Source: Hemibagrus wyckioides
Taxonomy: Eukaryota > Chordata > Actinopteri > Siluriformes > Bagridae
Assembly (NCBI RefSeq): GCF_019097595.1
Contig: NC_080715.1
Span: 28,730,355-28,794,354, forward strand
DNA: 64,000 nucleotides
Reading direction: 5' to 3'
Shown piece by piece: positions 1-32,930 of this stretch. A program made the translations under genes and the position numbers. The notes below the pieces were generated by a model. It worked only from the letters and a program-made list of their open reading frames with translations, was not told the DNA's origin and searched no databases. Position 1 is the stretch's first letter, and each line of letters opens with the position of its first letter.

Positions 1-694
1 TCAGCACAGTGGATTAACTATCACCAACTGTTCAGTTACCCAATCGTCCCTCTCTAAAACCTTATTCTACTGCCGGCCTCCAATAGTCTATTAACAGATT
101 TTAAATATAATAAAATACACTTATGAAATTTTTCCACAGTTCAGATATTTCTCTCTTTCTTAACATATTTGTTAAAATTAACCATGATCTACTGAGTACT
201 GTAACAAAAAAAAAAAATCTGTATATTTATTTCATCTTAATCAATGCATTTCACAATGCTCATTATTTTACACATAGAGGGTTTCTGACAAAAACTCACA
301 CCCCTCAATGGCTAATTAGCAGTTGGTTTCTGCCACATGTTAAAACAGTACAGCTCAGTTTAATCTGCTTTTTTAAACCAGATGTATGTGGTGCGGTGGA
401 GTGATCACAACCTGCATTTTTAAGTGATTTCGTGAGTCTATGGTTGATAAGTAATTATTTACCGACAGATCATATGGTATCACACGGATTAATATTTGAA
501 ATGATGTTGCCAGGGGCTTTAATTATACCCGACACCTTTGAGTTATATAGAAAACACACACTGCTATTCTATTTTTAAATTAGGTCTAAAGCTTTGGGAG
601 GCAGAACAGGCTAGGGACGGAGATTTAATATTTAGGGCAATGTCACTGCTCCTGTCCTCTTTCTGCTTGCCTGTCCTCCCATTATGGGCTTCAC
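1..694. other. Intron of r3hdm1, left edge of window
   Basis: Downstream intron of coding exon 24. AT-rich, with a short A run at 208-218. No exon resembling the missing C-terminal segment of R3HDM1 and no repeat family were recognised. Confidence 0.6.
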
Positions 695-21622
<20,928 letters not shown>

Positions 21623-22649
21623 TAGAGAAGGCTACGTGGAGCATCTACCAGGAGCTTGGGACCTGCAGGACATTAGATATTAGATATCTGCAATATAAGA
21701 CTAATAAGATTAAGGCTGATCGGGGGGTTTGCTCTCAAACGGCCGAATGAGAGAATATGAATGATGCCATAAAACACGGTGTTTATGCTTTTCACTAAAT
21801 GTATTCATATTAATGTAAAGGACAACAAAATGGTGCTGAAATCTAAATCTGATCATGTCTTCTGCACTACATCACTAAAGCACAGTACAAATGATTCATT
21901 TTGTATAGAACTGAACAATATTATATATAATATTACCCCCAGTTTATTAGTTTCTCTCTGGCTAGGAACTACAGCTGGATAATATGACAATATATCATCA
22001 ATAACATGATCGATTCTGCCATCGTACACTTTTCTGAGACACTGCAGGAATCACAACATTACATCGTTGCATTATATTTTTTAACGGACACCGGCTAATG
22101 AGAGAGTCTGAATTTTTCAAAAATTTAAAAAAAAAAAATTGTTCATTTATTTGTGTACATAATAAATGAAAAGAAAAAAAAAATGTATAGAATAATTTGT
22201 TTTTAAGAGCGTAAACGTCAACGTCATCACGAACCGAATATTCTTGCCGCGTTGCTCTTTTTAACTAGGAACGATTTCGTCTTGCTGTAACAGGCGTCTT
22301 AAGAGCAGTGACCTCTACGACAAGGGCAATTGCAGAGTTTACATGACCCTTAGGTCACCTTCATTTATTACCCCATAAATCACCTCCCTCAACTTCAGGC
22401 GGGAAAAAACTCATTTGTATTCTGTCAATCTGAGAGTTCCATTAGCACGTTCGAGCCATGTGAGGTTTAAAGCACGTGACGTGCCGCGTCCCACTGAGAC
22501 TCTTGGAGCACTGACAGATCGCGCAGATGGTTGTTGAAGCTATGAGCACTTTCTGTTCGGTCTACCTTTTCAAACATATATAAAACCTCCTCTTTGCTGC
22601 CTACATGCTTGACCTGACATTTTATTGAAATGCTATTTATTTATTTTTT

Positions 22650-22854
22650 ACCCGATGTTCTGCTGCGTGCTGGGCCTGTGGTGGCGCCGCCCTGGCGTCC
22701 CTTTCAGTGGTGCTGTGGACCAGGTCGTCGCTTGTGCTGAGCGTGCTGGAAGCCCTGAGGAAGAGGCCCATGTCCCTGTCACCAGCACTGGCTCCAGATC
22801 AGAACAGCACTGGCCGCAGACAAGGCGCTCATGCCCTTCAGGAACCTGCGGACG
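22650..22854 (-). other. Possible 5' cassette exon of r3hdm1
   Basis: A GC-rich island in AT-rich DNA with a good minus-strand acceptor TTCTCGTCCGCAG|GTTCC at 22855 and a weaker possible donor ATCGG|GTAAAA near 22654. Two frames stay open over long parts; one reads MGLFLRASSTLSTSDDLV onwards but meets an in-frame TAG if joined to coding exon 1. It could be a 5'UTR exon, or a conserved non-coding element. I do not recognise the peptide. Confidence 0.25.
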
Positions 22855-23059
22855 AGAACACAACATGAGGGCTGTATTTCATTAGCTCTCTCAGAAAATC
22901 TTGTTTGGATCGTTTTGCCATCTGCACAGCACCATCTGCAATGCTACTACGCTTAACTATGGTCAGAGGAGTCCTTTTTCCTCAAATAGCGTACGGTTCA
23001 AGAGTATAGTGATGCACCACCTTGTTGTGTGTGTGTGTGTTCGTGTGTAATCGGAAAAC

Positions 23060-25410
23060 TGAAAAGCTGTCTCCGCTCAAAGGCTGCAATTCCAGCAGGT
23101 GGCCAGGCGCATATCCACTTTCCTTCATATCCCTCTGCTCATTTTAGCGGACTGAACGCTGAAGTAAACACTTGCAAATTCGATTCCGCGTGTAGCAAGC
23201 AAGCGTCCGAGCGGGTCAATAAAGTAACAAAATGTCACATAGCGGTTTAGCCGGTAAACATGCGTCCGGTTTCAAAACAAGGTGGGCAGCCCAACACTTT
23301 ATTTCTGATGAGGCCAGAGATCAAAGGGACGTGTTCAGAATTGGAGGGCACGGCTAAGCAAACGGCCGGCGGGGCCAAGCGCCGACAGCGCCACGCATTT
23401 ATCACGCTAATGTGGCTTAGGCGGCTGCTGCTGCATTATTTAAGAGGCTGATGGCCCTGGCTGATTGGGATTCATGAGATCTGGAGCCTGAAGGTGGGAG
23501 AGCAAGCGTGTGTTGGAGGGGAGGGGGGGCTGTCATTGGAAGGGACAGGTGCAAAAGAGCATGGCCACCCACACACACACACACATCTCTATGCTAACCC
23601 TGTGAAAATCATGGGGTGCAAGGTAGCTGTCAAACCCGCCGCTCTGCAGAGTGCTCTCCTCCCCTCCTGCTTTCTTTTTCCTTTCTCTTTCCGAGATGTC
23701 TGGCTGCACACCATGCCGGACTGACATCTTGCTCGGCTCTCAGAACTCATTCTGAAGGATGCAGATGACGCCTCGGAAAAAAAAAAAATACCGCAAAACC
23801 CCGCTGAGCGGGTCAACACGAATAAAAGCTGAAGCAGACATGCCCCTGAGAGCCAGCCTACGTGTTTCTACACTGCACATTTCCATAAAAAAAAAAGATA
23901 TATAAAAAAACTAATAGAAAAATATATCTTTTTAATGTATTCTGGCTATGAACGCAAACTGAACACGAGTGTTCGAGCATAGAGTTCAGCAAAATTTTAT
24001 GACCTTCACCTCACACTGGACTCACAGCCTTTTAAAGAAGACTCAAAAAGAAAGAGATGATGCACAAGGAAAGAGAAAGAGATGATGCCCGAGGCTTAGA
24101 ACCATCAAAAGAGGTCATGTGAATAAGAAGCCGTGGGTCAATCCTTCCCCTTTAATCCACACGTGTATCATTACATTTACATATTCACACCATTATATAT
24201 TAATTAATCAAATAAAATGTTATATTGTCAGACAGGACAAATATAAAAATAAAAAAATTAAATTAAATAAAAAATTTTAAAAAAGGCTGCAATTTCTTTA
24301 GACTAAAATGTCGAGTTATTTGCACAAAACATCATGACTAACTAACCTTAGCAAAAAAAAAAAAAAAAAAAAAAATCACTTCACCTTCTTTCTAGTTTCA
24401 AGGCTGATTGTATATGACAAAAAAAACGAGTCGTTTCTGTGCAAGCTGGAAAAAAGCAAGCGCAGAACCGTGTCCATATTTCGAGCTAATTGGTCGGCGC
24501 GTGTCATCCAAATCGACACGGCGGCTGCGTTTGAAAACAGACTTGTAGCCCATTTAAGCGCTGGCAGAAAGCTTGGCGCACTGGGAAGCGCTGACGAGAG
24601 ACAGGAAGGAGGAAAGCAGCGAGTGTTAGGGTAGTGTAATGGAGCTGAACCTGCGACTGTGACTGACTGAGAGAATGTGTTGCGGTGTGCGTGTGTGTGT
24701 GTGTGTGCATGCTTCACTGCTCAAGAATTCATGTCTGCTAATGTTCCTTTACCAGCCTGGAATCAATCTCTGGAGAGCTGCTGAGTGAAACGGCGATGGT
24801 GTCAGCCGCGGCACATGTATTGATTTTGTCAGCGCAGACAAATAAGCTGTTAGCGCGACCTGCCGTCTGTAAGCTGAGATGAGCGTCGCTCCATTATGGT
24901 GCCGCTAACTACACTCATTATGCGCTGCTTCTGCAGGAGCGTTATTACCGCCGTCAATTTAGCCACCGACACTACAGTGAGGTACGGAACTGAGGACAGA
25001 TAGTCACATAATAGATTAGAACACAATGCAGAATTTTTAACAGGAGGTATGGGCAAAAAATAAATAAAATAATGATTAAACAGACTTTGAGAAAGAAAAC
25101 ATTTTCCTAGACGTTTTATATTGACACGGAAATGTGGGGGGGAGGCATCTCTGGGCGCATGCTGAGCTTTTCGGCGCTCGCTCGTCGTCTTTGGCAGACG
25201 TTTATGAATATAAACCCCATCCGAGCCGTCGGACGATTATTATTTCACAGCCAATTATATCGCGCGAGACTGGCAGGAGCCGCTATTGGAACGGATTACC
25301 CACTGCAGATACTTTCTCTGGGCCAGAATACAAGGTGTGGGGGGTATATTTAAACGAGCGTGGATTAGAGAAATGTATCTGAGGAACATGTGAGTGAGCT
25401 GAAGGTCAAG
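23060..25410. other. r3hdm1 5' intronic region with conserved-looking blocks
   Basis: Three unique, CpG-containing blocks stand out: about 23240-23500, 24730-25000 and 25135-25390. They are surrounded by AT-rich low-complexity DNA (23770-23940, 24180-24380) and carry no plausible long exon. They are candidate intronic enhancers by texture only. Confidence 0.4.
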
Positions 25411-26300
25411 CACAAGAGAAGAGATCAGAAAGAAATGATTAGAAGTGGTGATTTGGTGAGTTTTCTGAATGGCACAGCTGAAAAGGGAAAGGAAAGCATC
25501 ACTTGGAAGTGGTTCTGAAGATGCAACTCGCTGCTACCTTCTGTGAGCAAATGCTGCCATCTGTCTCCTGACTTATCGCCAGTCATCCTCACAAATAACG
25601 CTTTTAGCCCTGAACGTGGCACGTTCAAATCAGAGAACAAAAATGAACAGGAAGATTAACAAATCGCTCATGGGTATAACCTTCGCTTTAATTCCTCCTT
25701 TGTTATTCAGATACAGAAGTATAACTGAAATTCTACTGATATTAAAAATCAATTCACGATCATTAGTAGTCTCCTGAAGACACACTACCAGGTAACAGCC
25801 TTAAAACAACTTACTGCTCCGTCACCTCGACTCTTCAGCAAACTGAATTAAATAAATGAATAAATATATATACACATATATAAACACCTACTGTCTGGTT
25901 ACATCAGTGTGTCTCACTCTCAGCATTGTGGCTGAAACACCGTATGGATCCACACCCCGCTGTGACAGCAAGCAACTCAGCACACTCGTGCAGAAAAATG
26001 TTGGACAAAACAAAACCTACAAGTATTACAGCAGCGTGGCACAGCGGGCACATGACGGCAACACGGCATGACGGGAGAAAATAATAAAAGACGAACGTGA
26101 AAGGCAGAATTTATTCGGTTTTAAACGATATTCCATCATAAAGAGTCTTAAATTATTACAACAAGTGTTCGATCTGCTTTGTGTCCGTAGCTTTTCAAAC
26201 ATCACATTTTTTGAGGCAAGAAATACACACATATACAGTAAAGAAGTTTGTTTTCGCATCGTCCGGCATACCTGTGATCTCCAGCGTCCACACACACACA
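25411..26300. other. Unique intronic DNA, nothing recognised
   Basis: Single-copy, moderately AT-rich DNA with short ATATAC and CACACA tracts (25862-25886 and 26289-26302). No exon or repeat family identified. Confidence 0.5.
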
Positions 26301-26305
26301 CTCAC

Positions 26306-26520
26306 CTGCCACATCGTAGCCTCCATTATTTCCATTGGTCAGAGGTTTAGTTTCCATAGTACCAGAGGCTGCATTGGCTGTGCCGGCTGCTGCGTCGAGC
26401 GAGCTCCCAAAAGCAGCCCCCCTTCGCCCACACGCTCTCTCTTCTACTCTCACGCTCTTTTCTCTTTCTCTCTCTGCAGCGCTAGCTCCGTCTGTGCCTA
26501 AGTGCAGGAGCCCATGGTTG
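26306..26520 (-). other. r3hdm1: Candidate alternative 5' exon of r3hdm1 with an upstream ORF
   Basis: A GC-rich minus-strand segment ends in a strong donor GGCAG|GTGAGTGTG at 26306. It contains an ATG at 26357 starting METKPLTNGNNGGYDVAG. Spliced to coding exon 1 (acceptor 21663), this reading frame stops within that exon before the real ATG, so it would be an upstream ORF and not an N-terminal extension. The frame is also open upstream to 26759 without recognisable homology. The 5' limit is unknown. Confidence 0.4.
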
Positions 26521-26700
26521 AGCCTCTCGCCCCGGAGCCTCGGAGACAGCGGCAAATCAACGGCCGGACGGAGTGATGTCAGCGACGAGCTCAGCCAGTC
26601 AGAGCGCAAGGCTCGGCTCGGAGGCACGTCACTGGCTAAATTGAGCTCTTCATTAGCGAAACAGCCGCAGCCTCGGGGCGTCGGGAGGAGCAGTGGGTGG
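26380..26700 (-). promoter_or_regulatory. Candidate internal CpG-rich promoter of r3hdm1
   Basis: CpG-rich stretch (GCGTCGAGCG, CCTCGGAGACAGCGGC, GACGAGCTC and others) standing out against AT-rich flanks and lying immediately upstream of the candidate alternative exon. It fits an internal promoter, about 5 kb from the first coding exon. Inferred from composition and the donor only. Confidence 0.4.
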
Positions 26701-26759
26701 TTTACCTTCCCACCCCCCTTGGAAAGGGGGGGGAGAGGGGAGAAAAAAAAATACACCAT

Positions 26760-26770
26760 ATCCTGACTTG

Positions 26771-26801
<31 letters not shown>

Positions 26802-28360
26802 TGTCAGAAAAAGTGCACCTCAGCAGAGATCGGGTCATACACGATCACACGGGCGGGGGGGAAGGCGGAAAAATATATAAATATATATATAGAAAATTCA
26901 CGTAAATCTCTGTGTTCAGGAACCAGAGAGACTCAGCGGTCCACTCAGAGCTCGGATTAAATAGCTTAATAAATAAATAAATAACAATCACAAAAATTTT
27001 CTTGCAATCCTGGAAATCAGCTGCATCCAGAATTTCAAAACTGAACCGTACTGAATGCTGATCCTTATCGGCTAAATAAATAAATAAATGATTTCTTTTA
27101 AAAAGCTGAAATCAGTGCATTCATGTCACACATAGAACACTGAAGCTACACTAACCATTCAGGAAAAAAAATTAAAAATTCCCTCCCTGTAATACACTGT
27201 AATGCATGTAGCAATAAAAACATGCCACAACCAGCTCACAGTTTTCAACTGGCTGGAACCGTAGAGCAGACTACAGCTTGCACCTTTTTCCCAGTACACT
27301 GTAAACAAGCTCAGCACGCCAGCAGCCTTCCCTGCCTTCTTCACCGCTTTGATGTGTGTTGTGTTTTCGACGCAGGAGGTCAAGAAGGCGACTCCTAAAG
27401 ACAATTACGAGAGGTGCTGTGGCAAACCGACGCGCTCCCTCTGCACCTCCGCTGATGACATCCGTCCGCAATAAAAGCCCTCGGAGTCCTGACGTGGAGG
27501 CGCGGCCGGAGAGCGGCGGAGCGTTCGTTAAATTTGTTTACATTATTCTGTGATGGCACCAGAAACTCACGGATGCACAGAGATTATGTCTAGCGAGAAC
27601 AGATAACAGGCGCTGGTAATAAGAAGATGATGAGAAAGTTCTGGGAGTTGATTGAATGACAGGAAAAGAAGATGAGGAGAGATCATGGAGTGAGGTGTGT
27701 GTGTGGAAGGGGGGGGGGTGTTCTGGGATGTTGGGTAGAGGTATTTGTTTTGCCTCCCTCCCATGTCATTTTCTTGTTGAATTAGTCCTGGCAGGCCTGA
27801 GGCTTTGATTAAATCCCAAGCTCACATGATGAGTGCCTGAAGATGCTCAAGCAAGCGAACGCTTTGAATTACCAGATGATGTCGCTCAGCTAACCAGCCC
27901 TGTTCCCTCCGCCCCTCCAAAAAAAAAAAAAAGGCACATTCCTAAGTGTTGGGGCAAAATGTGACGCAGGACGGCCCCGTGAGGATTATTACTGGAGTTC
28001 AGGTGGAGAGAGCAGACTGACAGGCACACAGAGAGGCATGAATGATACACGAGTGGGCAGCAGGCGTTAACATATTGAGACGCTGCCAAACAACCGTAGC
28101 ATAACCTCCAGAAAGGGAAAAAAAAGAAGAAGAAAGGAAGAAATGTGCGAGTCTGAAGAGCGACAGTCGGACTGTTTGTCAGCATGGTTTCACACTTACA
28201 TTGGGTTACTTGCATGTGGCTGATTAAATCTGAAACATTAAGCATGTAAAATACTTGCTTGTCCAATTAAATAGGCTCAAGAAGCGATCAGATAGATTGT
28301 TTGTTTTTTTTAAATATCTTCCTTAGTGACACAAAATTCAGATTTCTTCAGGCCAAAAAC
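26760..28360. other. Upstream intronic DNA, nothing coding recognised
   Basis: Contains (GT)n at 26771-26806, ATATA words near 26872-26890, (AAAT)n near 26966-26984 and 27075-27088, and a G-run at 27709-27718. 27140-27560 is unique and moderately GC-rich. No exon or transposon recognised. Confidence 0.5.
26771..26806 (+). repeat. (GT)n microsatellite
   Basis: GT units with one A interruption, upstream of the internal promoter candidate. Confidence 0.95.
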
Positions 28361-28361
28361 A

Positions 28362-28481
28362 TACTCTGGGAGGGGTTATACTCTGGGCGGGGATTATACT
28401 GCTCATGGGAGGGGTGTTTCTGGGAGGGGATTATACGCTGGGCGGGGGGTTACACTCTGGGCGGGGATTATGCTCTGGGCT
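28362..28481 (+). repeat. G-rich degenerate tandem repeat
   Basis: Five to six units of the type TCTGGGCGGGGATTATAC, with GGGAGGGG or GGGCGGGG in each. The G-runs recur with even spacing, so G-quadruplex formation on the plus strand is possible. On the minus strand it is a C-rich, GC-box-like array. Confidence 0.75.
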
Positions 28482-28674
28482 GTTGCAACAGTACAGATGG
28501 TGCACACTACCAGAGAACATCTTTAATGACCTGAAGAAAATCATCTTCTTAGCCGTTCTGGTCTAAAGTCAGCTCTGTGTGCTGCATTACATCACTGTAT
28601 TGACCAGGGCAGGGATCAGTAAAGGAATAAGACCTGCTGCACCGTGTGTCCCGGTCATCATGGGAATAAACATC

Positions 28675-28935
28675 AAATATAGGTATGTGGACACCTGAGC
28701 ACCACACCCACAAGACTGACCATCTCTGAATGCTGTAACTTAATTTCCCTTCCACTGGAACTAAGATATTGAAACCCAGTTCCTGCATGACCATGCAGCT
28801 GTGCACAAAACACAGAGCTCCATTAAGACATGGTATGGAGGTTGGAGTGGAAGAACTCGAGTGTCCTGCACAAAGCCCTGACTCAACTCCACTAGATGAA
28901 CTGGAACACCTCATTACTGCTTCATCTTCATCTGT
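28675..28935 (+). mobile_element. Tc1/mariner-like fragment, same family as 18673-19163
   Basis: Reads GTGGACACCTGAGCACCACA from 28687, then AAACCCAGTTCCTGCATGAC at 28775 and GCCCTGACTCAACTCCACTA at 28874, in the opposite orientation to the 18.7-kb copy. Only the C-terminal part of the old transposase is present, without an intact frame. Confidence 0.7.
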
Positions 28936-29390
28936 GTCCAGTGGAACAAATCAGTAGTAGTGTTTCCGAGCATGAAAAACATGTTTATATAAGTAACACA
29001 TTTACACAAGAAACCTCTCTCGCTTTATAAACCAAGATCGTTTTCTCTCTCTGTGCTACTAATGCTATGGAGCTGAGGTGTGGATGTGAACCACAGAAAT
29101 TCCTCCATTCTTTGACAAATGATGTGGAGTGATAAAGCATTGTGAAGGATGACAAGCCCTTGAGCTCACATCTGATTCATGGCAAACCAGACCAGACACT
29201 GGGCAAGCCTGGAGCTTTCTGCAGCACAGTGCTGCACTCGCATGGAAATATCTGCTGGTTAAAAGAAGAAGAGAAGTTGGAGATATACAGGTGCATTTCG
29301 GAAATATTTCTGGACTTATTTTGTCCAGAATTCTGGGACTGCTTGTGGGTCCACTGCGAGTGGGACTACTCAGGCAATGTCTGTATCTTG

Positions 29391-29515
29391 TAGTACGATC
29401 TAAAAAGTTGTGGATGGATAAAGCGTCACAGGAAGAGCTGGACAAATCTCAGAGGTCAGATATTTCATAGAGATGCTGAAGAAGCCACTCTAATGGATCA
29501 AATTAAGAACACGTT
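29391..29515 (+). repeat. Unclassified interspersed repeat, copy 1
   Basis: GTTGTGGATGGATAAAGCGT, GGAAGAGCTGGACAAATCTC and AGATATTTCATAGAGATGCT recur at 32672-32790 with about 90% identity by eye. No terminal structure is visible. Confidence 0.7.
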
Positions 29516-29542
29516 TTTTACATTAGGATGAATGTGAACGGA

Positions 29543-29702
29543 TACACTGATCAGGCATAACATTATGACCACCTGCCTATTATTGTGTTGGTCCCTCTTT
29601 TGCTGCCAAAACAGCCCTGACCCGTCATGCACTGTGTATTCTGACATCTTATGTGGACCAACACAATATTAGGCAGGTGGTCATAATGTTATGCCTGTGT
29701 AT
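29543..29702. mobile_element. 160-bp palindromic MITE derived from a DD36E Tc1-like family
   Basis: The left end CAGGCATAACATTATGACCA at 29552 and its inverted copy TGGTCATAATGTTATGCCTG at 29678 flank a very short core. The terminal inverted repeats extend into CTGCCTATTATTGTGTTGGT and its complement, about 45 bases each side. TA dinucleotides border it. It is a non-autonomous derivative of the family with longer copies at 40674 and 59839. Confidence 0.85.
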
Positions 29703-32330
29703 GTGATTTTGTTGTGTGTGCCCCCCCCCCTTCAAGTTTATCAAGACATCTGTTAAACATCGCCACCTAGTGAACGGACTGACTCTTCACTTTTCTCGAT
29801 ATTGCTTGTATTTACTGATTACCTGTTCATTTTATCCGCTTCCTGATGTCAGATTAGAGTACGCCGTGTTGCTGTAAACACTTCAACACGAAGTGCAGAA
29901 GTTATCACTTAGGTTACTATATCGCAGGCTGATCTCTTTACTAAAAAAAAAAAAAGGTCACTTCAGTCGGTCTCTTGTAATATTCCACCACACAGGAGCT
30001 GTGTTAGCTCTATCTGCTGTAGTGGAAAGGGGGTGGGAAAGTGATGGGGGAAAGGCTCACAGAAGCAGGTGGAGTAGATTAAGAACCCGCCGCTCGCTTA
30101 ATAAAACCACCACGACCTGTTAACCCACCGCCAGGAAAGACGACGATGGTTTTTCAATAAGAGATCAGCCGCTAACCCCCTCAAGAGCTGCACAAACTCC
30201 ATTCCGGCCCGGAGATGTAGTGGCGGCAAAGCGATGGCGTTCTTTGTCTTTTGCCCCCAAGATGGTTCCCTAGTAATGCATGTGCGAGGATAAGCAGCGT
30301 GGTCCCCGTGCTTGACAGGAGCCTCGTTCGTTCTGAAAACCGTCAGCCACTTTCTCTGCTAAGTCGCAACAAAGGAAATCAATGAGGTCCCGTCACTCAC
30401 GTCACTCCGACACTAAAGCTGCAGATTGGAGGGGAGGAGGGGTGAGAAAAACAAAAATCATCTGTCAAATAATTATAGCTTGTCCTGCAATTTCACAGTA
30501 CAGTTGTCTTTTTCTTTAGTGTCGAGAGAAAGGAGAGGAAAAAAGAAAAAGTCCTCGCCCAGCATTCAGTCAGGAAACACCTGGCACAAAGCTTGTGAGA
30601 CAACACTTCCAAGTCCTCGACCGATTCATTTACATAATAAAGAAAGCGTAATGCCAGTGCTTACTAATTAAGCCTCGCAATGCAATTTTTCTTCCAGAAA
30701 GCCAAAAAAAAGAGAAAAAAAAATAAGGAAGTGGGGTGTGGGGTGAGGATGGCGGAGGATGTAAGTGACAAATGCGTTTATTTACATTTTTCCCTAAGGA
30801 CGTGCCGATTCCTACACAGGCTGGGAAAGAAAAATCCTAATGAGGTCCCTTGGGGGGAAGAGAGAAAGAGGAGCCTTCTTCACTGTGCGGTGAGGAACGT
30901 GACAGAGCTCCTGTGGACACTGTTCCATCCTCATTAGAGCAGGCGAAGGATGCTGTTCCGCAGAGCCGGATCTGGTTCAAGATGTCACCGCGCAGCAAAA
31001 CCGTTACTCTTCATTGTGTGACACTCCTGCGGTGGTGAAGGACAGGCGGGAATGCGAGAGAAGGAAAACGAAATCGCTGGCAACGTGACTGGTTAATGCA
31101 TGCTGCCGGTTGGATTATTTTTTTTTTTCCTTACCTTTGCAGTGTAAGCTGCTTCAACACGAGTTTCGTGTGATAAAATTAGTCTGTGAACCACGGGCTG
31201 TCCGAGCAGCGCCGTTTATACACTAACGTCTGATGTTAATGCCATTTTTTAACCTGTAAGAAAAAAAAATACACGACTGTACATTAAAGCAAATAAATCT
31301 ATCCAAAATAAAACCATATGTTTCTGATTTTTCAGACTGGGTATAATATTACTATATCACTTTGATCAGTATTCCTAAGCGCTAACATGACACGTCAGCA
31401 TGTCAGAAAAGATGTTAAACAGCGCGTCTTTCCGAGAAAATCACCTTGTTTTTACTTCTCGAAATCACTGAGCTTTAACAACAAGGCCCGCAAATTACAG
31501 TGAGAGAGGAACGCCTAATTGTCTGAATCGATCTTGAGCCGTTTGATCAAAGAAAGGACGTGACATTTTCCATATCGAGCGCCAGCCGGACCTGAACGTC
31601 CACTCGTCTAAAGGACTGTGTAAATCCCTTAGACTCGACACAGCGAGACTTTCTAATAGGTCGCTTTACCGCCTCAGAGATGGCGGTGTGGCTCGGCTGC
31701 CTCTCGGTGGATGCCGGAGACCGGAGAGCGCCTACGTTCTGAACTTATTATGTGCTTCTGAGCAACAGTGCTGCTTCGGTTGAGCCCTTTCTTCCCCACC
31801 TGGATCGAAAATAAATACGTGGCTCGGCATCCCCTGACTCTGTGAACAAACACGGACGAACGAGGAGCGGGTTCATCTTGAGGAATTCGAGGCAATGGTG
31901 AGACTGATACTTTGGGCTATAGACTGTGTGTAAAATACCCCCCCAGTGATTGACCTTTCCTTGGTAGGATATGAAAAGCTCACTGTTTCCACTCACGGTG
32001 AGAAAGGGCAACGGTGTTTGAAGTGTGTTATTGAACCGCGCTTGCTTTTACCTCGATATGTAAATCTGTGCACACGCCCACAAGTTTGGGGGAAGAGGAA
32101 GATCAGCGCAATCGCTTTAGAGAGATCTCTGGCAATAAAAGGAGAGTTAGAAATTCATCAGCTGCAAACCAATATCTGGAATACCGCAAGTGGGGCGCGC
32201 TCTCTGCCACACACTGCGAAATGTATGCAAATGAAGCGCGGGAGCTCTTAATGCGCGGTAGTGTGGGAAACGGATCGGAGATTCTTGCCAGTCCTTATTC
32301 TAATTAGGTCAACTCTCGTCCTAGCTGTCG
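29700..32330. other. Upstream intronic DNA with conserved-looking blocks
   Basis: Unique DNA with purine-rich and CpG-containing stretches (30140-30420, 30730-31040, 31480-32320). The last, with ATGCAAATGAAGCGCGGGAG near 32223, contains an octamer ATGCAAAT. No coding exon recognised. Confidence 0.4.
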
Positions 32331-32671
32331 ACCTCTACCTTGATTTGACAGAAGCTGGCAGACCCCCTACCCTCTCCAGGCTGCGCTGAGACATCACACC
32401 AGCGAGCAAATCCTGAACGCAAGCAAGGATTCGGATTAGCTCGCCAGGGGTCTCGGCTTGTGCTGCTAAACTCCTCGCGCAAACACACACACACACAATT
32501 TCACAGAAGTGAATTTCACTTGCGGTTAGAAGCTGCAAAACCTCAAAAGGCACACCACGATGCTGGGAGGAAATCTGATCGGCACCGTGACCCGTTCAGG
32601 TAACGGATGGTGCGAGCGTTGGTGAGATGCAGAAGATGGATGGGGCTGAGGCGGTAATTCTTTTAAACTTG

Positions 32672-32790
32672 TAGTATGATCTGAGCAGTTGTGGATGGAT
32701 AAAGCATCAGAGGAAGAGCTGGACAAATCTCAGGTGTCAGATATTTCATAGAGATGCTAGAGAAGCCGCTCTAATGGATGAAGCATGAGA
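32672..32790 (+). repeat. Unclassified interspersed repeat, copy 2
   Basis: Same unit as 29391-29515, same orientation, 3.3 kb away: GTTGTGGATGGATAAAGCAT, GGAAGAGCTGGACAAATCTC, AGATATTTCATAGAGATGCT. It could be a dispersed repeat or a local duplication. Confidence 0.7.
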
Positions 32791-32849
32791 AAGATGTTTG
32801 GAGGAGACAAGCAAGAAGATGAATCCTTCGGTTCATAGAGAGTGGTCAG

Positions 32850-32850
<1 letters not shown>

Positions 32851-32927
<77 letters not shown>
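32851..32927. repeat. (AT)n microsatellite
   Basis: About 38 uninterrupted AT units, able to form cruciforms and likely polymorphic. Confidence 0.97.

Positions 32928-32929
<2 letters not shown>

Positions 32930-32930
<1 letters not shown>

Noticed and set aside
26202..26759. 185-codon minus-strand frame over the CpG-rich segment
   Set aside because: GC-rich DNA leaves frames open by chance; upstream codons have no recognisable homology, and splicing into r3hdm1 would hit a stop. Kept only as a possible 5'UTR exon.
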